Assembly: GCF_024349785.1 (NCBI RefSeq)
Contig: NZ_AP018817.1
Coordinates: 1,271,501 to 1,335,500, forward strand
From: Sphingomonas bisphenolicum
GTDB lineage: Bacteria > Pseudomonadota > Alphaproteobacteria > Sphingomonadales > Sphingomonadaceae
Direction: 5' to 3'
DNA: 64,000 bases
Part shown: one piece after another, positions 49,298 through 58,402 of the stretch
How positions within the stretch are numbered: position 1 is the stretch's first letter
Layout: each line of letters starts with the position of its first letter
Position numbers and translations under genes: made by a program
The notes under the pieces: generated by a model
The model's input: the letters and a program-made list of their open reading frames with translations, nothing else
Told to the model about the DNA's origin: nothing
Database searches by the model: none

Positions 49298-50268
49298 TGC
49301 ACGCGGCACTCGATATTTTCCGGGCACTTGGCGACCCGACGCGCTTGCGCATCGTCCATCTGCTGCGGGCGATGGAGCTGGCGGTGGGCGAGATTGCGCA
49401 GGTCGTGAGGCAGAGCCAGCCGCGCGTGTCCCGCCATGTGCGCATCCTGGCGGAAGCGGGGCTGGTGGAGCGGCGCAAGGAAGGCAATTGGGTGTTTTTG
49501 CGGCTGGGCAAGGCTACGTCGGTGGTCCCGTTCCTGGCCCTGTTCGATCGGCTCGACCCGTCGGAGGGCGAGATATTGTGGCAGGCGGCGGACCTGGCGC
49601 GGCTGGCCGCGGTGCGGGCCGACCGGGCGCAGGCGGCGGAAAGCTATTTTGCCGAACATGCGGAGGAATGGGACGCGATCCGATCGCTGCATGTCGCCGA
49701 AGCCGAAGTGGAGGCGGCGATGACCGCGCTGCTGGGCCGCGAACCGATCGGTCATCTGCTCGATATCGGCACCGGCACCGGGCGGATGATCGCATTGTTC
49801 GGCGAGGCTGCGCAGCAGGTGACCGCGCTCGATCGCAGCCCGGACATGCTGCGACTGGCCCGTGCCAAACTGCCGCAGGATGCGGGCGATAAATATGCGC
49901 TGCTGCTGGGCGATTTTTCCGCCCTGCCGCTGGATTCGGGCAGCGCCGACACGGTGGTGCTGCATCAGGTGCTCCATTATGCGCAGGCGCCCGAACTGGT
50001 GATCGCCGAAGCCGCGCGCGTGACGGCGCAGAATGGCCGGGTGCTGATCGCCGATTTCGCGGCGCATGAACGGGAAGAGCTGCGGCTGCGCGACCAGCAT
50101 GCGCGGCTGGGCTTTTCCGACGAACAGATCGAAAGCTGGTTCGCGCAGGCGGGTCTGGCGCTGGAGCGGGTGGAGACATTGCCCGGCCAGGAATTGACGG
50201 TGCAATTGTGGCTGGGACGGCGCGCAAGCGCGCAGGTGCTGCCCATCGAAGAACGGATTTCCGCATGA
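49297..50268 (+). CDS. sahR: SahR-like ArsR-family regulator with SAM-methyltransferase-type sensor domain
   Basis: A 323-residue regulator. The N-terminal ArsR winged helix (residues about 1-75) has LGDPTRLRIVHLL and the recognition segment QSQPRVSRHVRILAEAGLV. The C-terminal domain is a class I methyltransferase fold with motif I LLDIGTGTGRM near 155-165 and VTALDRSPDMLRLAR. In proteobacteria SahR proteins of this architecture bind S-adenosylhomocysteine and repress SAM-cycle genes until SAH rises. The gene is first in sahR-metF-metH, and its promoter contains a matching palindrome. metF overlaps its stop by 4 nt (ATGA). Confidence 0.85.
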   Translation: MHAALDIFRALGDPTRLRIVHLLRAMELAVGEIAQVVRQSQPRVSRHVRILAEAGLVERRKEGNWVFLRLGKATSVVPFLALFDRLDPSEGEILWQAADLARLAAVRADRAQAAESYFAEHAEEWDAIRSLHVAEAEVEAAMTALLGREPIGHLLDIGTGTGRMIALFGEAAQQVTALDRSPDMLRLARAKLPQDAGDKYALLLGDFSALPLDSGSADTVVLHQVLHYAQAPELVIAEAARVTAQNGRVLIADFAAHEREELRLRDQHARLGFSDEQIESWFAQAGLALERVETLPGQELTVQLWLGRRASAQVLPIEERISA

Positions 50269-51176
50269 CCCTGAATGATCCCGTGGCACCGCTCTATGCC
50301 GATCTGGCCGGCGACGCGCGCGTCAGCTTCGAATTCTTCCCGCCCAAGACGGAGAAGATGGAAGCGCAGCTCTGGTCCGCGATCGAGACATTGGCGCCGC
50401 TGGGGCCGAAATTCGTGTCCGTCACCTATGGCGCGGGCGGCTCCACCCGCGAGCGCACCCATAATACGGTCGCCCGCATCGCCAAGGAAACACCGCTGGC
50501 CGCCGCCGCGCATTTGACCTGCGTAGCGGCGAGCAAGGATGAAATTGGCGAGATCGCCGACGCCTATTGGGAGGCGGGCGTGCGCCATATCGTCGCGTTG
50601 CGCGGCGATCCGCCGGAAGTCGGTGGCGCGTTCGAGCCGCATCCGGACGGGTATAAGGGCGCGGCCGAGCTGGTCGAAGGGCTGATGAAGCGGCATCCGT
50701 TCGAGATTTCCGTGTCGGCCTATCCCGAGGTGCACCCCGAAGCCGCGAGCGCGCAGAGCGATCTCGACAATCTCAAGCGCAAGCTGGACGCCGGGGCGAC
50801 CCGCGCGATCACGCAATTCTTCTTCTCGCCCGAGGCCTATTTCCGTTTCCTCGACAAGACGGCGGCGGCGGGCATCACGGCCGACATCGTGCCGGGCATC
50901 ATGCCGGTCAGCAATTTCGCCGCGACCCAGCGCATGGCCGCCATGTGCAACACGCAAGTGCCCAACTGGATGGCGCGGCTCTTCGAAGGGCTGGACGATC
51001 ATCCGGCCTCGCGCCAACTGGTGTCGGCGACGATCGCGGCGGAACTGTGCCGCAGCCTTTACACCGGCGGCGTGCGCGACTTTCATTTCTATACGCTCAA
51101 CCGGGCGGAGCTCAGCTTTGCGATCTGCCATCTGCTTGGGCTCAGGGCCAAGCTGATCGTGGGAGAGATGGCGTGA
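50265..51176 (+). CDS. metF: Methylenetetrahydrofolate reductase
   Basis: A 303-residue flavoprotein that reduces 5,10-methylene-THF to 5-methyl-THF, the methyl donor for methionine synthase. Diagnostic segments are SFEFFPPKT near the N-terminus, VSVTYGAGGSTRERT, HIVALRGDPPE and GATRAITQFFFSPEAYFRFLD; the glutamate of FEFFPPK is a catalytic residue in the family. The ATG overlaps the sahR stop as ATGA. The order sahR-metF-metH is a one-carbon/methionine operon under SAH control. A palindromic repeat follows before metH. Confidence 0.95.
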   Translation: MTLNDPVAPLYADLAGDARVSFEFFPPKTEKMEAQLWSAIETLAPLGPKFVSVTYGAGGSTRERTHNTVARIAKETPLAAAAHLTCVAASKDEIGEIADAYWEAGVRHIVALRGDPPEVGGAFEPHPDGYKGAAELVEGLMKRHPFEISVSAYPEVHPEAASAQSDLDNLKRKLDAGATRAITQFFFSPEAYFRFLDKTAAAGITADIVPGIMPVSNFAATQRMAAMCNTQVPNWMARLFEGLDDHPASRQLVSATIAAELCRSLYTGGVRDFHFYTLNRAELSFAICHLLGLRAKLIVGEMA

Positions 51177-51187
51177 CCTATTCTTTT

Positions 51188-51284
51188 CCGTTCGCCCTGA
51201 GCTTGTCGAAGGGCTTCACCGACCGCACGGAGGTATCTTCGCCTCCGCTCAGACAAGGGCTTCGACTTCGCTCAGCCCGAACGG
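51188..51284. repeat. Palindromic repeat (CCGTTCGCCCTGAGCTTGTC family), metF-metH gap
   Basis: The left arm 51188-51214 is identical to that at 28997-29023. The right arm 51257-51284 (GGGCTTCGACTTCGCTCAGC and on) is its imperfect reverse complement, with a loop of about 42 nt. It fills most of the 118-nt gap and would form a hairpin in the met operon transcript. Confidence 0.85.
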
Positions 51285-51294
51285 AGTTTTTAGT

Positions 51295-52341
51295 ATGACA
51301 GCCGAAGCCCAATTGCGCGCCCTGGCGGCGGACAAGATCCTGATCTTCGACGGCGGCTATGGCACATCGATCCAGAAACATGGGCTGACCGAGGCCGATT
51401 ATCGCGGCGACCTCGACCTGGCGAAGGACCAGAAGGGCAATAACGACCTGCTGTGCCTGACCCGGCCGGACATCGTGGAGGGCATCCATGCCGCCTATCT
51501 GGCGGCCGGCGCGGACATGATCGAGACGAATACCTTCAGCTCGACCAAGATCGCCATGGCCGATTATGGCTGCGAACATCTGGTGTGGGACATCAATATC
51601 GCGGCGGCCAAGCTGGCCCGCAGCGCGTGCGAGAAGGCGACGGCGGCGGACGGCAAGCCGCGCTTCGTGTGCGGTTCGATCGGCCCGACGAACAAGACGC
51701 TGTCGATCTCGCCGGACGTCAACGATCCCGCCTATCGCGAAGTCGATTACGACACGCTCAAGGCCGATTATCGCGAACAATGCGAGGCGCTGATCGCGGG
51801 GGGCGTGGATTTCCTGCTGGTCGAAACCTGCTTCGATACGCTGAACGCCAAGGCGGCGGGCATGGCTGCGCGTGAGGCGGAGGAAGCGGCGGGCCGATCG
51901 GTGCCGCTGATGCTCAGCTTCACCATCACCGATATGTCGGGCCGCAACCTGTCGGGCCATACGATCAACGCCTTCTGGTATTCGCTGCGGCATCTCAAGC
52001 CGCTGACCATCGGTGTGAATTGCGCGTTCGGGGCGGATTTGCTGCGGCCCTATCTCAGCGAATTGTCGAAGAACGCTGACACGCTGATCCTGGCCTATCC
52101 CAATGCAGGGCTGCCCAACGAACTGGGGCAGTATGACGAACTGCCCGAAACCACCGCGCGGCTGATCCGCGACTGGGTGGATGAGGGGCTGGTCAACATG
52201 GTCGGTGGCTGCTGTGGCACGACGCCCGCGCATATCGGCGCGGTGGCGAAGGCGCTGGAGGGGCACAAGCCGCGCTTGGTGCCGGAACTGGAGGTCGTGA
52301 CGCGGCTTGCGGGGCTGGAGCCGATGCATATCGCCGCCTGA
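51295..52341 (+). CDS. metH: Methionine synthase, homocysteine-binding subunit (split MetH, N-terminal)
   Basis: A 348-residue stand-alone homocysteine S-methyltransferase domain. It matches the first module of cobalamin-dependent methionine synthase: FDGGYGTSIQ, ADMIETNTFSS, and the three zinc-binding cysteines (one in IGVNCAFGADL and two in VGGCCGTTPAHI). It binds homocysteine and zinc. On its own it lacks folate and B12 sites; those are in the next gene. The split is therefore between modules 1 and 2. It is preceded by a palindromic repeat and followed by another. Confidence 0.92.
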   Translation: MTAEAQLRALAADKILIFDGGYGTSIQKHGLTEADYRGDLDLAKDQKGNNDLLCLTRPDIVEGIHAAYLAAGADMIETNTFSSTKIAMADYGCEHLVWDINIAAAKLARSACEKATAADGKPRFVCGSIGPTNKTLSISPDVNDPAYREVDYDTLKADYREQCEALIAGGVDFLLVETCFDTLNAKAAGMAAREAEEAAGRSVPLMLSFTITDMSGRNLSGHTINAFWYSLRHLKPLTIGVNCAFGADLLRPYLSELSKNADTLILAYPNAGLPNELGQYDELPETTARLIRDWVDEGLVNMVGGCCGTTPAHIGAVAKALEGHKPRLVPELEVVTRLAGLEPMHIAA

Positions 52342-52350
52342 ACCCAACCG

Positions 52351-52415
52351 CCGTTCGTGTCGAGCGTAGTCGAGACACGGGCGCGAATGCTTCTCGACTT
52401 CGCTCGAAGCGAACG
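52351..52415. repeat. Palindromic repeat between the metH halves
   Basis: The left unit 52351-52379 (CCGTTCGTGTCGAG then CGTAGTCGAGACACG) is a self-complementary hairpin related to the one inside coaBC. The right arm 52390-52415 (CTTCTCGACTTCGCTCGAAG and on) completes the element, ending with GCGAACGG. It lies entirely in the 87-nt gap between the two MetH coding regions. Confidence 0.85.
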
Positions 52416-52428
52416 GACCCTTTGAAAC

Positions 52429-55029
52429 ATGACTCAGAAATCGACCGCCAATTTCGTCAATATCGGTGAACGCACCAACGTCACCGGCTCTGCCAAATTC
52501 AAGAAGCTGATCATGGCGGGCGACTATGCCGCCGCCATCGACATCGCGCGCGAGCAGGTGGAGAATGGCGCGCAGATCGTCGACGTGAATATGGACGAAG
52601 GGCTGCTCGACGCGGTCGAGGCGATGACGACCTTCCTCAAGCTCATGACGTCGGAACCGGACATCAGCCGCGTGCCGGTGATGATCGACTCTTCCAAATG
52701 GGATGTGATCGAGGCGGGCCTGAAATGCGTCAGCGGCAAGCCGATCGTCAATTCGATCAGCATGAAGGAGGGCGAGGAAGCCTTTCTGTTCCATGCCCGC
52801 AAATGCATGGCCTATGGCGCGGCGGCGGTCATCATGGCGTTCGACGAGACGGGCCAGGCCGACACGAAAGAGCGCAAGGTCGAGATTTGCGAGCGCGCCT
52901 ACAAGCTGCTGATGACGATCGGTTTTCCGCCCGAAGACATCATCTTCGATCCCAATATTTTCGCCGTGGCGACGGGGATCGAGGAGCATAACAATTACGG
53001 CGTCGATTTCATCGAGGCGTGCCGGGAGATCAAGGCGCGCTGTCCGCATGTCCATATTTCGGGCGGCCTGTCCAACTTCTCCTTCTCCTTCCGTGGCAAC
53101 GAGCCGGTGCGCCGGGCGATGCACAGCGTGTTCCTCTACCACGCCATTCCCGCTGGCCTCGACATGGCGATCGTCAATGCGGGCCAGCTCGATGTGTATG
53201 ACACGATCGACCCGGCGCTGCGCAAGGCGTGCGAAGATGTCCTGCTCAACAGCGATTCCGACGCGGGGGAGCGGCTGGTCACGCTGGCCGAAAGCTATCG
53301 CGGCAAGGATGCGGCGACCGAAAAGGCGGCGCAGGAATGGCGCGGCTGGCCCGTCGCCAAGCGGCTGGAACATGCGCTGGTCAAGGGCATCGACATGTAT
53401 GTGGTCGAGGATACGGAGGAAGCCCGCCTCGTCGCCGCCAAGCCGATCGAGGTGATCGAAGGGCCGCTGATGGACGGCATGAACGTGGTCGGCGACCTGT
53501 TCGGCGCGGGCAAGATGTTCCTGCCCCAGGTGGTGAAATCCGCCCGCGTCATGAAGAAGGCGGTCGCGCATCTGCTGCCCTTTATCGAGGCCGCCAAGGA
53601 ACCCGGCGCCAAGGGCAAGGGCAAGATCATCATGGCGACGGTCAAGGGCGACGTCCATGATATCGGTAAGAATATCGTCGGCGTCGTGCTGCAATGCAAC
53701 GGCTTCGACGTGGTCGACATGGGCGTGATGGTGCCGTGGCAGGACATCCTCAAGGCCGCGAACGACCATGACGCCGACATGATCGGCCTGTCCGGCCTCA
53801 TCACCCCCTCGCTCGACGAGATGGTGACGGTGGCGCAGGAAATGCAGCGCGCGAACATGGTGATGCCGCTGCTGATCGGCGGGGCGACGACATCGCGCGT
53901 CCATACCGCGCTGCGGATCGATCCGGCCTTTACCGGCCCGGTCGTCCATGTGCTGGACGCCAGCCGCGCGGTGGGCGTGGCGACGGCGCTGGTGTCCGAA
54001 ACGCAGAAGGACGCCTTCGTCGCCAAGACCAAGGATGATTATGAGCATGTCCGCGTCGCCCGCGCGAACAAGGGGCAAAGCGCGCTGGTGCCGATCGAGG
54101 ATGCCCGCGCCAACGGCTTCGAGATCGACGAGAGCCTCAAGGCGCCGCGGCCGCGCCTGCCCGGCGTGCATCGCTTCCCGAACTGGGATCTGGCCGATCT
54201 CGTCCCCTATATCGACTGGACGCCCTTTTTCCGCGCGTGGGAACTGGCGGGCAATTATCCCGCGATCCTGACCGACGCGGTGGTGGGCGAAAGCGCGTCA
54301 AGCCTGTTTGCGGACGCGCAGGCGATGCTGGACAAGATCGTCAACGACAAGTGGCTGACCGCGCGCGGCGTGGCGGGCCTGTGGCCCTGCCGTCGTCAGG
54401 GCGACGACATCATCGTCCATGTCGAGGATGAAAAGCATGTCACCCTGCCGATGCTGCGCCAGCAGATCCAGAAGCGGGAAGGGCGCGCGAACATGTGCCT
54501 GGCCGACTTCATCAGTCCTGACGGCGACTGGATGGGCGGGTTCGCCGTGTCGATCCACGGCATCGAACCGCATCTGGCGCGCTTCAAGAACGCGATCGAT
54601 GACTATTCGGACATTCTTTTGAAGGCGCTGGCCGATCGTCTGGCCGAAGCCTTTGCCGAGCGGCTGCATCATTATGTCCGCACCGCGCTATGGGGCTATG
54701 CCGAGGGCGAGCAACTGACCAACGAGGCGCTGATCAAGGAGCAATATCGCGGCATCCGCCCGGCGCCGGGCTATCCCGCCTGCCCGGAACATAGTCTCAA
54801 GCCGATCCTGTTCGACATGCTCGACGCGCATCATGCGACCGGCGCGACGCTCACGGAAAGTTTTGCGATGCTGCCGACGGCGGCGGTCAGCGGCTTCTAT
54901 TTCGGCCATGCGCAGGCGGAATATTTCGGCGTGGCGCGGGTCGGGCGGGATCAGTTGGAGGATTATGCGGCGCGGCGCGGCATCGATCTGGAGACGGCGG
55001 AACGCTATTTGCGGCCGAATCTGGACTGA
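52429..55029 (+). CDS. metH: Methionine synthase, folate/B12/AdoMet modules (split MetH, C-terminal)
   Basis: An 866-residue protein holding the remaining three MetH modules: the pterin-binding domain ([16 protein letters not shown]), the cap and B12-binding domain (GDVHDIGKN with His410 as the lower cobalt ligand) and the C-terminal AdoMet reactivation domain ([14 protein letters not shown]). It transfers methyl from methyl-THF to cobalamin, then to homocysteine bound by the preceding subunit. The two proteins together equal the single-chain E. coli enzyme (about 1,230 residues). The gene is the last of the operon. Confidence 0.95.
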   Translation: MTQKSTANFVNIGERTNVTGSAKFKKLIMAGDYAAAIDIAREQVENGAQIVDVNMDEGLLDAVEAMTTFLKLMTSEPDISRVPVMIDSSKWDVIEAGLKCVSGKPIVNSISMKEGEEAFLFHARKCMAYGAAAVIMAFDETGQADTKERKVEICERAYKLLMTIGFPPEDIIFDPNIFAVATGIEEHNNYGVDFIEACREIKARCPHVHISGGLSNFSFSFRGNEPVRRAMHSVFLYHAIPAGLDMAIVNAGQLDVYDTIDPALRKACEDVLLNSDSDAGERLVTLAESYRGKDAATEKAAQEWRGWPVAKRLEHALVKGIDMYVVEDTEEARLVAAKPIEVIEGPLMDGMNVVGDLFGAGKMFLPQVVKSARVMKKAVAHLLPFIEAAKEPGAKGKGKIIMATVKGDVHDIGKNIVGVVLQCNGFDVVDMGVMVPWQDILKAANDHDADMIGLSGLITPSLDEMVTVAQEMQRANMVMPLLIGGATTSRVHTALRIDPAFTGPVVHVLDASRAVGVATALVSETQKDAFVAKTKDDYEHVRVARANKGQSALVPIEDARANGFEIDESLKAPRPRLPGVHRFPNWDLADLVPYIDWTPFFRAWELAGNYPAILTDAVVGESASSLFADAQAMLDKIVNDKWLTARGVAGLWPCRRQGDDIIVHVEDEKHVTLPMLRQQIQKREGRANMCLADFISPDGDWMGGFAVSIHGIEPHLARFKNAIDDYSDILLKALADRLAEAFAERLHHYVRTALWGYAEGEQLTNEALIKEQYRGIRPAPGYPACPEHSLKPILFDMLDAHHATGATLTESFAMLPTAAVSGFYFGHAQAEYFGVARVGRDQLEDYAARRGIDLETAERYLRPNLD

Positions 55030-55136
55030 TCTCCCTTGCATAATCCCCCTCCCTTTAGAGAGGGGAGGATAAGGGGCATCGTCGCCGCGACGGCATAAGG
55101 GCTGGCGCTCCGCCACCCGCACCCCATCTTCATTCA

Positions 55137-55571
55137 ATGAAAATCTTCACCATCGGCTATGAGGGCGTGACCCAACCCGAACTGGTCGCCGCGCTGCAAG
55201 CGGCCGGCGTGCGCCTGCTGGCGGATGTGCGGGCGGTGCCCCTGTCGCGTCGCCCCGGCTTTTCCAAGAATATCCTCGCCGCCGGGTTACGGGATGCGGG
55301 GATCGACTATGTCGGGCTGAAGGCGCTGGGGACGCCGGCCGAAGGGCGGGAGGCAGCGCGCAAGCACCAGCATACGCGGCTGGCCGACATCTATGCGCGC
55401 CAGCTCGACCTGCCCGAAGCGATCGTGCAGGCCGAGCAATTGAAGGAGATGGCGGCGGAAACGCCCACCGCCTTGCTCTGCTTCGAACGCGATCCATCGG
55501 GGTGTCACCGATCGCTGCTGATCGATGCGGTTATGCCGGATGCGGAGCGGATCGATCTCTTCCCCGGCTGA
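55137..55571 (+). CDS. DUF488 family protein
   Basis: A 144-residue protein. The N-terminus MKIFTIGYEGVTQPELVAAL, the segment LLADVRAVPLSRRPGFSKN and the C-terminal LLCFERDPSGCHRSLL are diagnostic for DUF488, a family with a conserved Arg/Cys/His patch of unknown activity, sometimes found near stress or defence genes. The cysteines in ALLCFERD and SGCHRS are kept. It follows the split metH by 107 nt in the same direction; whether it belongs to that transcript is unclear. It is the normal length. Confidence 0.85.
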   Translation: MKIFTIGYEGVTQPELVAALQAAGVRLLADVRAVPLSRRPGFSKNILAAGLRDAGIDYVGLKALGTPAEGREAARKHQHTRLADIYARQLDLPEAIVQAEQLKEMAAETPTALLCFERDPSGCHRSLLIDAVMPDAERIDLFPG

Positions 55572-55693
55572 CACCGAGGCGGGCGGGATTTCCATAATTC
55601 AGGTTAAGTCTATCGGAATCCATCTATTCTTGTCGGCAAGAATATGATTATGTCCATGCCGAACCGGCAATTTGCCGGATCGGGGGGACATTC

Positions 55694-56053
55694 ATGAAAG
55701 CGATTGCCGTTATTCTGGGCGCCTGCGCCCTGTCTTTTGCCGTGCCTGCCTTCGCCGGTGATCAGGACTTTACGCTGTTCAACAAGACCGGCTACGATAT
55801 TTCCGAAGTCTATGTCTCGCCGGCCAAGTCCAAGAACTGGGGCGACGACGTGATGGAGGACGAAGTGCTGGAGGACGCGCACTCCGTGCCGATCACCTTC
55901 AAGGCCAAGAACGCCATCTGCAACTATGACCTGAAGGTCATTTTCACCGACGGCGACGAAGCCTATTGGACCAATTTCGACCTCTGCACGATCAGCAAGA
56001 TCCAGATTTTCTGGAACCAGAAGACGCAGAAGGCGACGGCCAAGTGGGAATGA
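55694..56053 (+). CDS. Small secreted protein of unknown function
   Basis: A 119-residue protein with a signal peptide (MKAIAVILGACALSFAVPAF, cleavage near AFA) and a beta-rich mature part. The segments FTLFNKTGYDISEVYVSPAKS, NWGDDVM, YDLKVIFTDG and NFDLCTISKIQIFWNQ match a widespread family of small proteobacterial periplasmic proteins that databases often mislabel as argininosuccinate lyase. Two cysteines (AICNYD, DLCTI) could form a disulfide. No active site is recognised. It lies between DUF488 and a beta-helix gene, with no obvious operon. Confidence 0.75.
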   Translation: MKAIAVILGACALSFAVPAFAGDQDFTLFNKTGYDISEVYVSPAKSKNWGDDVMEDEVLEDAHSVPITFKAKNAICNYDLKVIFTDGDEAYWTNFDLCTISKIQIFWNQKTQKATAKWE

Positions 56054-56158
56054 CGCGGCGTTAACCCGGAGAACCGCTTCCGTCCCGCGATGGGGCAGTT
56101 TTTCGTTAACCCTATCCGTGCGTTGGCGCATGGGGGCGGGCGCTGTAGGCCTGTCGCC

Positions 56159-57097
56159 ATGCGCATCCTGTCCACGACTCTGCTGCTGTCCGCAGCCATC
56201 ACCGCGACCGCCTTTGCCCAGGGCGGCGGCGCGCCCTTCTCCGTGGCGGAAACCGGTCGCGCCTACGGCCGGCTGGGCGATGCGCTGGCGTCCATCGGTG
56301 ACGGACAGGGCACGGTCGTGGTGGCGCCGGGCACCTATCGCCAATGCGCGGTGCAGCAGGGTGGCGACGTCACCATTCGCGCAGCGACGCCGGGCACGGT
56401 GATCTTCGACGGCGTGCCGTGCGAGGGGAAGGGCGCCTTCGTCCTGCGCGGCCGGTCCAGTACGGTCGACGGCATCATCTTCCAGAATATCCGCGTGCCC
56501 GACGGCAATGGCGCGGGCATCCGCCTGGAGAGCGGCAACCTGACCGTCCGCAACAGCCTGTTCCGCAACAGCGAGGAAGGCATATTGACCGGCGATCATG
56601 ACGGCGGGCAGGTGGTCATCGACAAGTCGACCTTCCGCAAGCTGGGCCGCTGCGATCGCGATCTCGACTGCGCGCATGGCATCTATATCGGCCGGCTGGC
56701 CAGCCTGAGCGTCACCAACAGCCGCTTCGACCAGGGCGATGGCGGCCATTATCTCAAGACCCGCACCGCCCGCGTCAGCATCAGCGGCAACAGCTTCGAC
56801 GACAGCGGCGGGCACCTCACCAATTATATGATCGACCTGTCCAATGGTGCGACCGGCACCATCACCGGCAATGAAATGGTGCAGGGCAAGGACAAGGATA
56901 ACTGGTCTGCCTTCATCACCGTGGCTCCGGAAGGGCGTGAACATTCGAGCGCCGGACTGGTGATTGAAGGGAACAAGGCGGGCTTCGTGCCGGGGCTGGA
57001 GCGCGGCTCCACCTTCGTCGCCAATTTCACCGACGATGCGGTGCGGATCGGCGCGAACGAACTGGCGCCCAGCATGAAGGTCAAGGACCGGCGCTGA
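56159..57097 (+). CDS. Secreted right-handed parallel beta-helix protein
   Basis: A 312-residue protein with a signal peptide (MRILSTTLLLSAAITATAFA). The body is a right-handed beta-helix with repeated N/D-x-x-F turns: VTIRAATPGTVIFDGV, STVDGIIFQNIRV, GNLTVRNSLFRNSEEG, VVIDKSTFRKLG, LSVTNSRFDQG and VSISGNSFDDSGG. Such folds bind or cleave polysaccharides (pectate-lyase and alginate-epimerase relatives), but I cannot see a convincing catalytic set. Cysteines in GRCDRDLDCAHG may form a disulfide. Role unknown; carbohydrate-binding is the likeliest. Confidence 0.8.
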   Translation: MRILSTTLLLSAAITATAFAQGGGAPFSVAETGRAYGRLGDALASIGDGQGTVVVAPGTYRQCAVQQGGDVTIRAATPGTVIFDGVPCEGKGAFVLRGRSSTVDGIIFQNIRVPDGNGAGIRLESGNLTVRNSLFRNSEEGILTGDHDGGQVVIDKSTFRKLGRCDRDLDCAHGIYIGRLASLSVTNSRFDQGDGGHYLKTRTARVSISGNSFDDSGGHLTNYMIDLSNGATGTITGNEMVQGKDKDNWSAFITVAPEGREHSSAGLVIEGNKAGFVPGLERGSTFVANFTDDAVRIGANELAPSMKVKDRR

Positions 57098-57128
57098 CTT
57101 GGCCGCGTTGGCGTGATAGGATGGCCTC

Positions 57129-57323
57129 ATGCGAACCACTTATGACAGCGCGACCGTCCGCCTTTATCATCTGGGCGATGATGGGGCCGCCATGACGATC
57201 ATGTATGGCCCGCTGAGCCAGGCCCTGCATGTCGCCGAGCAGCAGCCGGCCGAGGTGCAGGATGGGCTGTTCCTGGCGACCGACAATGATGTGGTCGCCT
57301 ATCTGGACCTGATCGAGCAGTAA
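57129..57323 (+). CDS. Small hypothetical protein (64 aa)
   Basis: A 64-residue cytoplasmic-type protein (MRTTYDSATVRLYHLGDDGA and onwards, ending VVAYLDLIEQ), with balanced composition and no signal peptide or membrane segment. The reading frame uses the codon bias of its neighbours and the short protein looks globular, which supports it being real. Its TAA stop abuts the TAA stop of the convergent GT2 gene with no base between them. I recognise no family. Confidence 0.55.
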   Translation: MRTTYDSATVRLYHLGDDGAAMTIMYGPLSQALHVAEQQPAEVQDGLFLATDNDVVAYLDLIEQ

Positions 57324-58352
57324 TTAGCCGCTCAGCAGCGCGAGTTGCTGGCGGATGACGTCCAGATTATGCTGCGCCAGATGGCTGCCGCGCCCCTCCA
57401 CCGATCCGTCTAGCTCGGGGCGTTCGCCAATCTCCAGACAGCGTTCCCACGCCGTTGCGGCGAGGGGTAGCCATTCGGTGAGCGCATGAGCCGGCTCGGC
57501 CAGCGCCCGGTCCATGGCGAGGTTGCCCAGAACGAAGAAGAAATCGGGCGACTCCTGCCAATGGGGCATCTGCTCGCCGGCGATGGCGATGCCCTGTTCC
57601 GATGCACCGGACTGGCCAAGGCAGTGGAGCCGGCGGATCAGCAGCCCATGCGTCCATGGCGCGCCATCGGGAGTGCGGGCGCTGGCCTGTTCGTACCAGT
57701 CCGCCGCGCGGCCATAGTCGCGCGCCGTCTCCGCTTCCTTGCCCAATTGGTAGAGGAGATAGGGGTTTTGGGGATCGTTGCGCAGTTCCGCCAGCAGCAT
57801 CGGCGTGTTGCGGTCGCGCTTGTCCGCCGCCTGCGCATCCTCATAGCCGTCATGGTCGAGCAGAAGGTCGATCCGCTCGACCGGCAGGCCTGACACCGGC
57901 TGTTCGTGGATGCGCCCGGTATAGCGGACGCCGCGCGGCAGCAGTCGGGCGATCCAGCTTCGGGTCGAAGGCAGGGCGTTGCCGCCATGTTGCGGCAGGT
58001 CGAAGCTGCTGCGAATGCAGAGCGCGCCGAGGCGCGGCGGACCGGCGCACCAGTCGCGCAAAGCCTCGCCGCCGGACACGATCCATTCGTCGCAGTCGAT
58101 CACCAGATGCCAGTCGGCATCGGCCAGCGTCAGCACATGGTTGCGCGCGGCAGCAAAATCGTCGGGCCAGTCGAGATGATGGACCTGCGCCCCGCACGCC
58201 CGCGCGATCGCGACGCTGCCGTCGGTCGATCCGGTGTCGAGCACGACCATGGCATCGACATGAGGCCGCACGCTGTCGAGGCAGCGGCGGATGCAGCGCG
58301 CTTCGTTGCGCATGATGAGCGTCGCGGCGATCCGGGGCGGTGTGGCGGTCAT
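57324..58352 (-). CDS. Family 2 glycosyltransferase with TPR-like C-terminus
   Basis: A 342-residue protein. The N-terminal GT-A domain has AATLIMRNEARCIRRCLDS, the nucleotide-binding VVLDTGSTDGSVAIAR and the metal-binding DCDEWI (DxD-like) motif, as in the SunS/WaaE-like GT2 group. The C-terminal 150 residues are helical repeats (AELRNDPQNPYLLYQLGKEA, DYGRAADWYEQA) resembling TPRs. It probably transfers a sugar to a protein or envelope glycan. The sugar and acceptor are unknown. It stands alone, convergent with the 64-residue gene. Confidence 0.88.
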   Translation of the reverse strand: MTATPPRIAATLIMRNEARCIRRCLDSVRPHVDAMVVLDTGSTDGSVAIARACGAQVHHLDWPDDFAAARNHVLTLADADWHLVIDCDEWIVSGGEALRDWCAGPPRLGALCIRSSFDLPQHGGNALPSTRSWIARLLPRGVRYTGRIHEQPVSGLPVERIDLLLDHDGYEDAQAADKRDRNTPMLLAELRNDPQNPYLLYQLGKEAETARDYGRAADWYEQASARTPDGAPWTHGLLIRRLHCLGQSGASEQGIAIAGEQMPHWQESPDFFFVLGNLAMDRALAEPAHALTEWLPLAATAWERCLEIGERPELDGSVEGRGSHLAQHNLDVIRQQLALLSG

Positions 58353-58402
58353 GCCTCTGTTTCGCTTGGCCGGCCTAAAATCCTGTTAACCACGGCTGGC
58401 GC

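Noticed and set aside
51178..54171. A 997-codon open frame on the minus strand across metF end, both metH genes and the gap
   Set aside because: It lies antisense to two clearly identified MetH proteins and its translation is His/Arg/Asp-rich with no domains. It is an artefact of high GC and codon bias.
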